From contig NZ_JAASAE010000002.1 in assembly GCF_012726205.1 (NCBI RefSeq), positions 372,001 to 436,000 on the forward strand: a stretch of DNA of 64,000 nt, written 5' to 3'. Under the pieces are notes generated by a model that was given only the letters and a program-made list of their open reading frames with translations, made no database searches and was not told where the DNA came from. Below are positions 48,998-57,634 of the stretch, piece after piece. This DNA is from Rhodococcus sp. HNM0569. Lineage in GTDB: Bacteria > Actinomycetota > Actinomycetes > Mycobacteriales > Mycobacteriaceae. The first letter of the stretch is position 1; each line of letters opens with the position of its first letter. Position numbers and translations under genes: made by a program.

Positions 48998-50209
48998 ATG
49001 AGTGCGCCCATCGAGCCGGAATCGCGGCTACCGAAAGAGATCTGGATCCTCGTCTCGGCGAGCTTCGTCATCGCCCTGGGCTTCGGCATCGTCGCGCCCG
49101 CGCTCCCGCAGTACGCACGCAGCTTCGACGTGGGGGTCACGGCGGCGACGGTCGTGATCTCGTCCTTCGCGTTCATGCGGCTCGCGTTCGCACCCGTCAG
49201 TGGGCGGCTCGTGCAGCGCCTCGGCGAGCGACCCGTCTACATCACCGGCGTGCTCATCGTCGCTGCCTCGACAGGCGCGTGCGCGCTCGCCGCCGACTAC
49301 TGGCAGCTGCTCGTCTTCCGCGCCGCGGGCGGCATCGGATCCACGATGTTCACCGTCTCGGCGATGGGCCTGCTCATCCGCATCGCGCCACCCGGCAAGC
49401 GCGGGCGCGTCTCGGGTATGTACGCGACGAGCTTCCTGATGGGAAACATCACCGGGCCGTTGTTCGGCGGCCTGCTCGTCGGCTTCGGGCTGCGGATGCC
49501 GTTCGTGATCTACACGATCGCGCTCGTGATCGCCGCCGCGGTCGTGTTCTTCGCGCTGCGCCGCTCACACCTGTCGGCGCCGGAAGCGGGCGACGACGCC
49601 CCGGCGATGACCTTGCGCGACGGTCTCGCGAATCCGGTGTACCGCGCGGCGCTGACGTCGAACTTCGCGGTCGGGGCCATCGTGTTCGGTGTGCGGGTCG
49701 CCCTCGTGCCGCTGTTCGTCGTGGAGGCGCTGCAGCGCGACGGGGGACTCGCGGGTGTCGCGCTCACGGTGTTCGCGGTGGGCAATGCGTCGGTGCTCAT
49801 GCTGTCGGGGCGCTTGTCGGACACGTACGGGCGCCGTCCGTTCGTGTTGACCGGTCTGCTGGTGTGCGGCGTGAGCACGATCGCGATGGGGGCGACCGAG
49901 AATCTCGCGGTGTTCTTCGTCGCGTCCGCGCTCGCCGGGCTGGGGTCGGGGATCATGAATCCCGCCCAGCAGGCCGCCGTCGCCGACGTCATCGGTTCGA
50001 AGTCGCGCGGAGGGCCGGTCCTGGCGACCTTCCAGATGGTGTCCGACGTCGGCGGCGTCCTGGGGCCGGTCGTCGGCGGCCAGCTCGCCGAACGCCTCTC
50101 GTACACCGCGGCGTTCGCCGTGACGGGCTCGGTCATGGTGCTCGCGGCGATCGCGTGGGCCGTCGTGCCCCGCGACCGGGTGCCGAAGGTGCGGGCCGAA
50201 GTGCCCTGA
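48998..50209 (+). CDS. MFS transporter (12-helix)
   Basis: 403-aa major facilitator with about 12 helices. Helix 1 is followed by the motif-A region FAPVSGRLVQRLGERPVYI; helix 5 carries GNITGPLFGGLL, and a second motif A, SGRLSDTYGRRPF, lies in the second half. The type suggests drug or metabolite export. A -10-like TAGGAT (48981-48986) lies 11 bases before ATG 48998, so the leader is very short. It lies 27 bases after pgm but may have its own promoter. Confidence 0.85.
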   Translation: MSAPIEPESRLPKEIWILVSASFVIALGFGIVAPALPQYARSFDVGVTAATVVISSFAFMRLAFAPVSGRLVQRLGERPVYITGVLIVAASTGACALAADYWQLLVFRAAGGIGSTMFTVSAMGLLIRIAPPGKRGRVSGMYATSFLMGNITGPLFGGLLVGFGLRMPFVIYTIALVIAAAVVFFALRRSHLSAPEAGDDAPAMTLRDGLANPVYRAALTSNFAVGAIVFGVRVALVPLFVVEALQRDGGLAGVALTVFAVGNASVLMLSGRLSDTYGRRPFVLTGLLVCGVSTIAMGATENLAVFFVASALAGLGSGIMNPAQQAAVADVIGSKSRGGPVLATFQMVSDVGGVLGPVVGGQLAERLSYTAAFAVTGSVMVLAAIAWAVVPRDRVPKVRAEVP

Positions 50210-50234
50210 CGTGCGCGTCGGTACTCTCGACGGG

Positions 50235-50726
50235 GTGTGGACGAAATGGATCAGCCTGCTCGCGCGCCTCGGCCTCGCGGCCGTGTTCCTCGTGTCGGGC
50301 TGGGTCAAGGCCGTCGACCCGTCGCAGACGGTCGTCGCCGTCCGCGCGTACCAGTTGCTGCCGGAATCGCTCGTGCGGCCCGTCGCCGTCACCCTGCCGG
50401 TCGTCGAGCTCGCGCTGGGCGTCCTGCTGGTGATCGGTCTCGGCGTGCGCCTGGTCAGCGTCGTGTCCGGCCTCGTCCTCGTGGTCCTCATCGCGTCCAT
50501 CGCCTCTGCGTGGGCACGCGGACTGTCGATCGACTGCGGGTGCTTCGGCGGGGGCGGCGAGGTCGCCGACGCCGATCCGAGCGACTACGCGATCGAGATC
50601 GCGCGCGACGTCGGCTTCCTGGCCCTCGCGGCGTGGCTGACGGTGTTCCCACGGTCGCCGTTCGCACTCGGGCCCCGTTCACGGCCCGTCGCCCCGCGAC
50701 GTGACGCCGACGCCCTGGCACAGTGA
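50235..50726 (+). CDS. MauE/DoxX-like redox membrane protein
   Basis: 163-aa integral membrane protein with four helices, of the MauE/DoxX type. SGWVKAVDP after helix 1 and IDCGCFGGGGEV after helix 3 (a C-x-C pair) are characteristic; MauE-type proteins take part in disulfide formation. GTG 50235 is exactly seven bases after TACTCT (50222-50227), so I prefer it as a leaderless start to GTG 50211. The next gene encodes a membrane-anchored DsbA-like thioredoxin, a natural partner. Confidence 0.82.
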   Translation: MWTKWISLLARLGLAAVFLVSGWVKAVDPSQTVVAVRAYQLLPESLVRPVAVTLPVVELALGVLLVIGLGVRLVSVVSGLVLVVLIASIASAWARGLSIDCGCFGGGGEVADADPSDYAIEIARDVGFLALAAWLTVFPRSPFALGPRSRPVAPRRDADALAQ

Positions 50727-50772
50727 ACACACACGATCCGTACGCCCCCGAGCAGAAGGAACGAACAGCCCC

Positions 50773-51513
50773 GTGAGCGCGAAGAGCAACAAATACAACC
50801 CGCAGCCGGAGTCGAGCAAGTCCACCTACATCCTCGGCGGCATCGCGGTCGTCGTGATCGCCGTGCTCGTCATCGGCGGGATCGTGTGGCAGAACCAGCG
50901 CAGCAAACCGCGCAACGAGGGCTACGGCAGCGTGCAGAATAGTTCCGTGCAGGTTTCCATGGACGCCGACGGGGTCGTGACGCTCGGGCTGCCTGCCGCC
51001 GCCACCACGATCGACCTGTTCGAGGATCCGATGTGCCCGTACTGCGCCGAACTCGAACACGAGAGCGGCCAGGAACTCGCGCAGGCGATCGACGACGGCG
51101 ACATCGCCGTGCGCTACCACATCCTCAACTTCCTCGACCGGCTCTCCGCCAGCCAGGACTACTCGACGCGCGCGGTCGCCGCGTCGCAGTGCGTCGCCGA
51201 GACGGGTGACGCACTCGCGTATTCGGCGTTCCACGCGACGCTGTTCGCCCCCGACTTCCAGCCTGCCGAGAACGGCAACTCGGATCACAGCAACGACGAA
51301 CTCGCACAGGCCGCGAAGGACGCGGGCGCATCCGGCGAGGCCGCGTCCTGCATCACGTCGGGCCAGCGGATCGAACAGGCCGCCGCGAACGCCGAAGCGG
51401 GTCGCCAGACCCTTGCCGCGTCGGGTGCCACGGGCACGCCCGCCGTCGTGCAGGGCGGCCGCGTCATCGACGCACTCGGCAACCCGAACTGGATCGACGA
51501 GCTCCGCAACTGA
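50773..51513 (+). CDS. Membrane-anchored DsbA-like thioredoxin-fold protein
   Basis: 246-aa protein with one N-terminal helix (about residues 17-40, YILGGIAVVVIAVLVIGGIVW) and an outer thioredoxin/DsbA domain with the active site DPMCPYCAELE and the cis-proline region GATGTPAVV. Two further cysteines are in ASQCVAETG and ASCITSG. It would form or shuffle disulfides in exported proteins, with the upstream MauE-like protein as possible re-oxidant. Start GTG 50773; AAGGA lies 12 bases upstream. Confidence 0.87.
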   Translation: MSAKSNKYNPQPESSKSTYILGGIAVVVIAVLVIGGIVWQNQRSKPRNEGYGSVQNSSVQVSMDADGVVTLGLPAAATTIDLFEDPMCPYCAELEHESGQELAQAIDDGDIAVRYHILNFLDRLSASQDYSTRAVAASQCVAETGDALAYSAFHATLFAPDFQPAENGNSDHSNDELAQAAKDAGASGEAASCITSGQRIEQAAANAEAGRQTLAASGATGTPAVVQGGRVIDALGNPNWIDELRN

Positions 51514-51644
51514 CGGGCGGATGCGGTGACGGACGAGACGTCCGTCACCGCATCGACCAGCGGATTTGTTGCCGTCGTTCGAGATGGTGTAGTTTTCTTC
51601 GAGCACGAGGAAGTCGTTTCCGAGTGCCGGTGACAACCGCATAC

Positions 51645-51717
51645 GGGGCTATGGCGCAGCTGGTAGCGCACCACACTGGCAGTGTGGGGGTCAGGGGTTC
51701 GAGTCCCCTTAGCTCCA
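51645..51717 (+). tRNA. tRNA-Ala (GGC anticodon)
   Basis: 73-base tRNA: acceptor GGGGCTA with TAGCTCC, discriminator A, anticodon stem CCACA/TGTGG, loop CTGGCAG with anticodon GGC (51678-51680), T-arm AGGGGTTCGAGTCCCCT. CCA is not encoded. A possible promoter is TTGTTG (51566-51571) and TAGTTT (51590-51595), 18-base spacing. Confidence 0.95.
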
Positions 51718-51727
51718 CTCCGACATC

Positions 51728-51770
51728 GCGAGAACCGCGTTTCGCCATCACGGCGAGGCGCGGTTCTCGC
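51728..51770. terminator. Terminator after tRNA-Ala
   Basis: GCGAGAACCGCG (51728-51739) pairs with CGCGGTTCTCGC (51759-51770), with a small inner stem. It lies between the tRNA and the convergent LysR gene. Confidence 0.7.
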
Positions 51771-51802
51771 GTTGGGGGGCGGCCCCGGAAGTCGACACCG
51801 TG

Positions 51803-52693
51803 TCACGCGGGCATCGGGAAGCTGTGGTTGTGCAGCATTTCCACACGATCGGCACCGAGGTATTCGCCGAGCACCTGGGTGACCGCCTCGCGGACGCCGG
51901 CTGCGGTGCGGTCGGTGTAGGCCACCCCGAGTTGCACGGCCGGTGGCACGGGGCTTGCCGCCAAACCCACGAGCCCGTCGGGTGCACGGTCGAGCACCGG
52001 CACCAGCATGGCGCCCACGCCCGCGCGCGCCGCCTCCAGCCCGGTAGCGAGGTCGTTGACCTCCGCTGCGACGCGCCAGCCGCCCGGGCTTCCGCTGAAC
52101 GCGTCGAAGCTCGGTTGGCGCAATGTGCACGGCGGCGAGAACGCCACGATCGGCATCGCTTCCGCAGGATCAGGCTGGGGATGGTTCGCCGACCAGAGCC
52201 AGCGCAGGCGGAATCCGGCGGTACGCGCGGCGAGTTCCGGTGCGACGCGCGTGGTCACCGCGACGTCTATGCCGCCGGAATCGAGCAGCGAGCGGACCGT
52301 CGCATTGCGGTCGAGATGAAAACGAACCTCGGTACCCGGAAACCGTTGGCGCAGACTGGTCATCATCATCGGCAGGATCACTGCGGCACTGTTCTGCGCT
52401 GCTCCGATCACGACTGTGTCCCGTTGGGCGGTGTCGAATCGAGCGACGGCAGCATCGTGCGCCGCCAGGATGGCGCGGGCGTGCGAGAGCAGCGCCTCGC
52501 CGTCGGGAGTGAGCGCGATGCCGCGTCCGTTGCGGGTGACCAGACGCGTGCCCGCCTCCCGCTCGAGACGACGTAGATGCTGACTGACAGCCGATTGGGT
52601 GAGCGCAAGCGACTGCGCGGCCCGATGGACACCGCCGGTGCCTGCGACCGCGCACAGCGAACGCAGTGGGGTGATGTCGAAGGTCGCGGCCAT
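51803..52693 (-). CDS. LysR-family transcriptional regulator
   Basis: 296-aa LysR regulator. The winged helix-turn-helix is at the N-terminus (LRSLCAVAGTGGVHRAAQSLALTQSAVSQHLRRLEREAG). A periplasmic-binding-like effector domain follows (TVVIGAAQNSAAVILPMMM...). Start ATG 52693, just before the domain; upstream ATGs lack conserved sequence. It diverges from an EamA transporter, 191 bases apart, the usual LysR target arrangement. Confidence 0.87.
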   Translation of the reverse strand: MAATFDITPLRSLCAVAGTGGVHRAAQSLALTQSAVSQHLRRLEREAGTRLVTRNGRGIALTPDGEALLSHARAILAAHDAAVARFDTAQRDTVVIGAAQNSAAVILPMMMTSLRQRFPGTEVRFHLDRNATVRSLLDSGGIDVAVTTRVAPELAARTAGFRLRWLWSANHPQPDPAEAMPIVAFSPPCTLRQPSFDAFSGSPGGWRVAAEVNDLATGLEAARAGVGAMLVPVLDRAPDGLVGLAASPVPPAVQLGVAYTDRTAAGVREAVTQVLGEYLGADRVEMLHNHSFPMPA

Positions 52694-52884
52694 GCTGTGA
52701 GCGTAGCGCTTCACGGCCCTGGCAATTATTCGCATTTCGTGAACGGGTGCCGACGGCAACCGAGGTGCTTCGGGGCTCAGTGCCTGGTACAACCCGCCCC
52801 CAGTCGGCCTCCACTCGACCGGCCGATCAGTATTCGTGATCGATTCGACAACGAACGATCGTTGGACACACGCAGCGAGCGGCG

Positions 52885-53808
52885 ATGATGGTGGAGGGCG
52901 TGAAGCTCTCACTGCCGCTCGGTGCGGCCACCGCCTTCTTCTACGCGCTCGGCTACCCGATGGGCTCCGCGGCGGTGCAGGCGGCGACGCCGGGCATCGT
53001 GCTGGCTGCGCGATTCGTCGTGTCGGCGCTCATCCTGGCCTCGATCGTGGGCGCACGCCGTCTCGCGTGGCCGCAGGGAAGACAGGCGTGGCATGCCGCG
53101 GTCGTGGGCATGTTGGCGCAGGGCGTCCAGTTCGTCGGGTGTTATCAGGCGATGTATGCGGGCGTGTCTCCCGTCCTGGTGGCCCTGGTGATCGCGATGA
53201 ACCCGGTCGTCACCGCCGGTGCAGCGGCACTCGCTCTGGGGGAGAGGCTCACCCCGCGCCGCCTGATCGCGGTCGGGCTCGCACTGATCGCGGTCGTCGC
53301 CGCGTTCGCGGGCCGAGTGCTGGACGTCGGGCATGTCGACAGCGCGGTGGGTTGGGTGGTCGTCGCCGTGCTCGGCCTGTCGATCGGCGGGGTTTACCAG
53401 CAGCGATACCTTCGTGAAGGTCACCCGGTCGCGGTCAACGCCATCGGCGTCACGGTGGCGTTGATCCCGACGGCGGCCTTCGCCGCGTTCACTCCGCAGC
53501 ACGTCGACGATCCCGGGCGCGCGGTGTGGACGATCGGCGTCCTGGTAGTCGCGAACTCCGTGATCGCAGCAACCCTCTACCTCGCCGCGATCAGGCAGGC
53601 CGGGGCCGCGGCGGTGTCGTTGCTGTTCGGTGTCATCCCCTCGGTGGCCGCCCTGCTCACGTGGCTCGTGCTCGGCGAGCGGCCCGACGTCGGTGTCGTG
53701 ATCGGGCTGGCGCTCGGTGCCGCGGCATGTTTCGTCGGCAACGACACGGGACGCCGGCGGGTGAAGGCGCCCGAACCGTGCGCGAAACCGGCGTACCTGG
53801 ACTCGTGA
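52885..53808 (+). CDS. EamA/DMT-family transporter (LysR partner)
   Basis: 307-aa transporter with ten predicted helices in two EamA repeats (GYPMGSAAVQAATPGIVLAARF; SPVLVALVIAMNPVVTAGAAALALGERLTPRR; AAVSLLFGVIPSVAALLTWLVLGERP). Probably an exporter of an amino acid or related metabolite controlled by the divergent LysR. The last codons (PCAKPAYLDS) are encoded by a dispersed 41-base repeat, so that repeat has become the C-terminus. Start ATG 52885; GTG 52900 is an alternative. Confidence 0.83.
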   Translation: MMVEGVKLSLPLGAATAFFYALGYPMGSAAVQAATPGIVLAARFVVSALILASIVGARRLAWPQGRQAWHAAVVGMLAQGVQFVGCYQAMYAGVSPVLVALVIAMNPVVTAGAAALALGERLTPRRLIAVGLALIAVVAAFAGRVLDVGHVDSAVGWVVVAVLGLSIGGVYQQRYLREGHPVAVNAIGVTVALIPTAAFAAFTPQHVDDPGRAVWTIGVLVVANSVIAATLYLAAIRQAGAAAVSLLFGVIPSVAALLTWLVLGERPDVGVVIGLALGAAACFVGNDTGRRRVKAPEPCAKPAYLDS

Positions 53809-53818
53809 AGTGCTCACG
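53778..53818 (+). repeat. Dispersed 41-base element, copy A
   Basis: Starts GTGCGCGAAAC, contains GGCGTACC and GGACTCGT, ends AAGTGCTCACG. It differs from the element at 61271-61311 at three positions of 41. It encodes the last nine residues and stop of the EamA transporter. Confidence 0.75.
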
Positions 53819-53864
53819 AGGCGTCGGGGCTAGCATGGGCGCTCGGCGAGTGAGGAGGGCAGCG

Positions 53865-54887
53865 GTGCCGAGAAAGCGCATTCCCGTCGTCGTCGTGGCC
53901 GGGTTCCTCGGCGCGGGGAAGACGTCCGTGCTCAACCATCTGTTGCGCAACAACCAGGGTGTGCGGATCGGGGTCGTGGTCAACGACTTCGGCGCCGTCA
54001 ACATCGACTCGATGATGGTCGCCGGACAGGTCGACTCGATGGTCTCGCTGAGCAACGGCTGCATGTGTTGCGCGGTCGACAACGAGGACATGGACGCCCT
54101 GCTCGACCAACTCGCGCACCCGGCATCCGACGTCGACGTGATCGTCGTCGAGGCGAGCGGGCTCGCGGAGCCGCGCAACATGATCCGGCTGATCCTCGCG
54201 AGCGAGAATCCGTCTGTCGTGTTCGGCGGGCTGGTGATGGTCGTCGACGGCGAGCAGTTCGGCGGCACCCTCGAACGGCATCCGGAACTGTCGCACCATC
54301 TCGGCCTTGCGGATCTGCTCGTGCTCAACAAGGTCGACCTGCTGGACGATCCCGTCGCCGCCGACGTGCGTGCCCTCGTGCGCGAGTACAACCCGCAGGC
54401 GCCGATCCTGCCCGCGTCGCACGGGCGCATCGACCCCACCGTGCTCTTCGACCCTGCCGCGCGTGGCGAGCCGCTGCCGGGTGAACAACTCACGCTCGAC
54501 CAGTTGCTCGTCGACGGCGAGGAGCACCAGCACCTGCACGCGGACTATCAGGCCGTCGTGTTCGAGTCGGCCTCGCCGATGGACCCACGCGCTCTCGTCG
54601 AGTTCCTCGAGACGCGGCCGCCCGGAATCTTCCGCGCGAAGGGCTTCGTGCATTTCGCGGTGCCCGGGCAGACCCGCAAGTTCGAGGTGCAGACCGTCGG
54701 CCCACACATCCGATTCGTGTCGGCCCGGTGGTCGAGCGGCGAACAGCGCGCCACCAGCCTCGTGCTGATCGGCGTCGACGTCGACGAAGCCGAGGTCCTC
54801 GCGGCGCTGGCGAGCTGCGTCGACGTAGGCGACGGCGACGACCCGACCGCGATGCTGGGAGTGCACCGCTATACCGTGGCGGCGTGA
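53865..54887 (+). CDS. CobW/COG0523-family metallochaperone GTPase
   Basis: 340-aa G3E GTPase. Walker A is GFLGAGKTS at the N-terminus; the metal-binding CxCC motif is SNGCMCCAVDNEDM; the guanine motif is LNKVD. The C-terminal CobW_C domain follows a linker with EEHQHLHADY. Members insert or deliver zinc or cobalt. GTG 53865 has GAGGAGGG upstream, and TAGCAT (53831-53836) is a plausible -10. It overlaps bluB by four bases (GTGA), which hints at a role tied to cobalamin or to the metal supply for it. Confidence 0.87.
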   Translation: MPRKRIPVVVVAGFLGAGKTSVLNHLLRNNQGVRIGVVVNDFGAVNIDSMMVAGQVDSMVSLSNGCMCCAVDNEDMDALLDQLAHPASDVDVIVVEASGLAEPRNMIRLILASENPSVVFGGLVMVVDGEQFGGTLERHPELSHHLGLADLLVLNKVDLLDDPVAADVRALVREYNPQAPILPASHGRIDPTVLFDPAARGEPLPGEQLTLDQLLVDGEEHQHLHADYQAVVFESASPMDPRALVEFLETRPPGIFRAKGFVHFAVPGQTRKFEVQTVGPHIRFVSARWSSGEQRATSLVLIGVDVDEAEVLAALASCVDVGDGDDPTAMLGVHRYTVAA

Positions 54888-55513
54888 GCGAATCCACCCC
54901 CTCCGTCTACGACGTGATCGGTATGCGCCGGGACGTGCGCGCCGAGTTCACCGGACAAGTCGTGTCGCACGACGTCCTCGGCCGCCTGCTCGGCGCGGCG
55001 CACAGCGCGCCGAGCGTGGGCAACACGCAACCCTGGGATTTCGTGGTCGTGCGTGACCGGGCAACGCTCGCGACGTTCGCCGCGCATGTCGCCGAGGCTC
55101 GGCGCCGATTCGCGGATTCGCTCCCGCCCGAACGGAAATCGACGTTCGACCCGATCAAGATCGAGGGTGTCGAGGAGTCCGGCACGGGCGTCGTCGTCAC
55201 GTACGACCCGACCCGCGGCGGCGCACACATCCTCGGCAGGCACACGATCGACGAGACCGGGCTGCTGTCGGTCGGGCTCGCGATCGAGAACCTGTGGCTG
55301 GCCGCGACGGCGGAGGGTGTCGGTGTCGGCTGGGTGTCGTTCTACGACGAGCAGTACCTCACCGAACTGCTCGAGATCCCGGCACCGGTGCGGCCGATCG
55401 CGTGGCTGTGCGTCGGCGAGGTCGAACGCTTCCAGGAAACGCCCGACCTCGAACGGTTCGGCTGGCGGGAGCGCCGGCCACTGGCCGACGCCGTCCACCT
55501 CGAGAAGTTCTGA
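54884..55513 (+). CDS. bluB: 5,6-dimethylbenzimidazole synthase (BluB)
   Basis: 209-aa flavin-destroying enzyme of the nitroreductase fold that turns reduced FMN and O2 into 5,6-dimethylbenzimidazole, the lower ligand of vitamin B12. Characteristic segments are VYDVIGMRRDVRAEFTGQ, APSVGNTQPWDFVVV, RHTIDETGLLSVGLAIENLWLAATAEGVGVGWVSFYD and RPIAWLCVGEV. A plain nitroreductase is less likely because of the RRDVRAEF and VGWVSFYD signatures. Start GTG 54884 overlaps the CobW-family gene stop. Confidence 0.88.
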   Translation: MSESTPSVYDVIGMRRDVRAEFTGQVVSHDVLGRLLGAAHSAPSVGNTQPWDFVVVRDRATLATFAAHVAEARRRFADSLPPERKSTFDPIKIEGVEESGTGVVVTYDPTRGGAHILGRHTIDETGLLSVGLAIENLWLAATAEGVGVGWVSFYDEQYLTELLEIPAPVRPIAWLCVGEVERFQETPDLERFGWRERRPLADAVHLEKF

Positions 55514-55524
55514 CGGACGGGGCC

Positions 55525-57063
55525 CTACGAGAAGCTCTGCCCCTGCGAGCGGCGGCGCTGGCCCGAGCGCGCGCCCCCGCCGGTGCGGGCTGCACCCGGC
55601 CGGCCCGCGCCCGAACGGCCCGGACGACCGCCACCCGAACGGCCCGGCCGTCCGTCGGCGGAGTGCCGCTGCTGACCGCCTTCGCCGCGGCCTGTGGCGC
55701 CCTGGCTCTGGCCGCGACCCCCGGATGCCTGACCCTGGCCGCGCCGTGACTGCGACTGTGGACGATCAGCGGGACGTCCGTTGCGGCCGCGCGCCGGACG
55801 GCCGCGGCCACCCGAGTTCTGCTTGTGTTGCGCGGGAGCGTCTTTCGCGGGCGGTGCGACGCGCGGGGCCTCCGCGCCGACGAGCGACGCGACATGCGGC
55901 GACGCAGCCGTGGTCGGCACCGGCGACACCTTGATCGCTGCCTTACGCATGAGCACCGCGAGATCCTTGCGCTGATCGGGCAGTACCAGCGTCACGACGT
56001 CGCCCGCGCTGCCTGCGCGCGCGGTGCGGCCCGAACGGTGCAGGTACGCCTTGTGTTCGGCGGGCGGATCGACGTGCACGACCAGTTCGACGCCGTCGAC
56101 GTGCACACCACGTGCCGCGACGTCGGTGGCCACGAGCACCCGGGCCTCGCCCGACGAGAACGCCGCGAGGTTGCGGTCGCGGGCATTCTGCGACAGGTTG
56201 CCGTGCAGGTCGACCGACGGGATGCCCGCGTCGGTGAGCTGGCGCGCGAGCTTGCGCGCCTGATGCTTGGTGCGCATGAACAGGATTCGGCGACCGGTGC
56301 CCGACGCAAGCTTCTCGACGAGCGCCTTCTTCTCGGTGGTACCCGCGACGTCGTAGACGTGGTGGGTCATCGCGGCGACCGGCGACGTCGCATCGTCGAC
56401 CGAGTGCAGCACCGGGTCGGTGAGGAACTTCTTCACGAGCTTGTCGACGCCGTTGTCGAGCGTGGCCGAGAACAGCAGTCGCTGACCGCGATCCGGCGTT
56501 GCGTTCATGATCCGCGTGACGCCGGGGAGGAAGCCGAGGTCGGCCATGTGGTCGGCTTCGTCGAGCACCGTCACCTCGATTGCGTCGAGCGTGACGTAGT
56601 GCTGGCGCATCAAATCTTCGAGGCGGCCCGGGCAGGCGACGACGATGTCGACGCCCGCGCTGAGTGCGGTGACCTGCCGGTTCTGCGACACGCCACCGAA
56701 AATCGTGGTGACGACCAGGTTTTCGGCCGCGGCGAGCGGCTCGAGAGTCGCGGTGATCTGCGTGGCGAGCTCACGCGTCGGTGCGAGCACCAGACCGCGC
56801 GGGCGACCCGCACGGCGCCGCTTGCCCGACGCGGACGCGGCGAGACGAGCGACCATCGGGATCGAGAACGCGAGGGTCTTGCCGCTGCCCGTCTTGCCGC
56901 GGCCGAGCACGTCGCGCCCGGCGAGGGCGTCGGGCAGGGTGTCGCGCTGGATCGGGAACGGTGCGGTGATGCCCTGCGCGGTGAGGGCGGACACGAGAGT
57001 CGTGGGAGCGCCCAGTTCGGCGAAGGTGGACGCACTGGAGGTGGACACGGTGGAGGAGGACAA
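55525..57063 (-). CDS. DEAD-box RNA helicase with Arg/Gly-rich tail, TTG start
   Basis: 512-aa ATP-dependent RNA helicase. Motifs: FAELGAPTTLVSAL...PFPIQRDTLP (Q motif), GRGKTGSGKT (I), PTRELA (Ia), VLDEADHMADLG (II), SATLD (III), VATDVAARG (V) and HRSGRTARAG (VI). The last ~110 residues are Arg/Gly/Gln-rich (GGRGRPARGRNGRP...), a disordered RNA-binding tail. No ATG or GTG fits before the Q motif except GTG 57048; TTG 57063 has AAGG seven bases upstream and is preferred. The 151 bases before it hold no gene and could be a regulatory leader. Confidence 0.88.
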   Translation of the reverse strand: MSSSTVSTSSASTFAELGAPTTLVSALTAQGITAPFPIQRDTLPDALAGRDVLGRGKTGSGKTLAFSIPMVARLAASASGKRRRAGRPRGLVLAPTRELATQITATLEPLAAAENLVVTTIFGGVSQNRQVTALSAGVDIVVACPGRLEDLMRQHYVTLDAIEVTVLDEADHMADLGFLPGVTRIMNATPDRGQRLLFSATLDNGVDKLVKKFLTDPVLHSVDDATSPVAAMTHHVYDVAGTTEKKALVEKLASGTGRRILFMRTKHQARKLARQLTDAGIPSVDLHGNLSQNARDRNLAAFSSGEARVLVATDVAARGVHVDGVELVVHVDPPAEHKAYLHRSGRTARAGSAGDVVTLVLPDQRKDLAVLMRKAAIKVSPVPTTAASPHVASLVGAEAPRVAPPAKDAPAQHKQNSGGRGRPARGRNGRPADRPQSQSRRGQGQASGGRGQSQGATGRGEGGQQRHSADGRPGRSGGGRPGRSGAGRPGAARTGGGARSGQRRRSQGQSFS

Positions 57064-57214
57064 GCGGTGGCCTTTCGTGGCACGAGCAGACTTCGATCGC
57101 CGTAAGAACTGCTTGGTGCCGGCAGCCGCTTGCAGAATTCGCGGTGCGTGGTGCGTATCTACGACGCTGGACGGGCTTCGTTGCCGTCTAGTGCGCTCGA
57201 GTCTACCGGTCGCG

Positions 57215-57634
57215 TCACAGTCCGACCCACTCGGAGACCCCGTCGGCGAAATGCTGTCGCTTCCAGATGGGCACCTCGTGCTTGATGCGTTCGACGAGTT
57301 CTGCACACACCGTGAACGCCTCGGCGCGGTGCGGCGCCGCGACCGCCGCGACGAGCGCGAGGTCGCCGACCACGAGGTCGCCGACACGATGCACTGCGGC
57401 AACGGGCAGACCGCTGCGCCTCGACACCTCGGTGCACACGGTCCGCAGGAAGCGTTCGGCATCCGGATGAGCCTGGTACTCGAGTGCGGACACGGCCTGT
57501 CCGCCGTCGTGGTCGCGGACCACTCCTGTGAAACTCACCACCGCGCCGTGCCGCGGGCCGGAGACGGCGGCGTCGACAGCTGCGGAGTCGAGTGGTTCGG
57601 CCGAGATCCGCGCGAGCAGAGCGTGGTCAGTCAT
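57215..57634 (-). CDS. moaE: Molybdopterin synthase catalytic subunit MoaE
   Basis: 139-aa large subunit of molybdopterin synthase, which uses the MoaD thiocarboxylate to add two sulfurs to cyclic pyranopterin. Motifs: HGAVVSFTGVVRDHDGG, LEYQAHPDAERFL, VAAVHRVGDLVVGDLALVAAVAAPHRAEAF and the catalytic lysines in ERIKHEVPIWKRQHF. Start ATG 57634 with GAGGAAG upstream; it overlaps the upstream moaC-mogA stop by eight bases. Confidence 0.92.
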   Translation of the reverse strand: MTDHALLARISAEPLDSAAVDAAVSGPRHGAVVSFTGVVRDHDGGQAVSALEYQAHPDAERFLRTVCTEVSRRSGLPVAAVHRVGDLVVGDLALVAAVAAPHRAEAFTVCAELVERIKHEVPIWKRQHFADGVSEWVGL

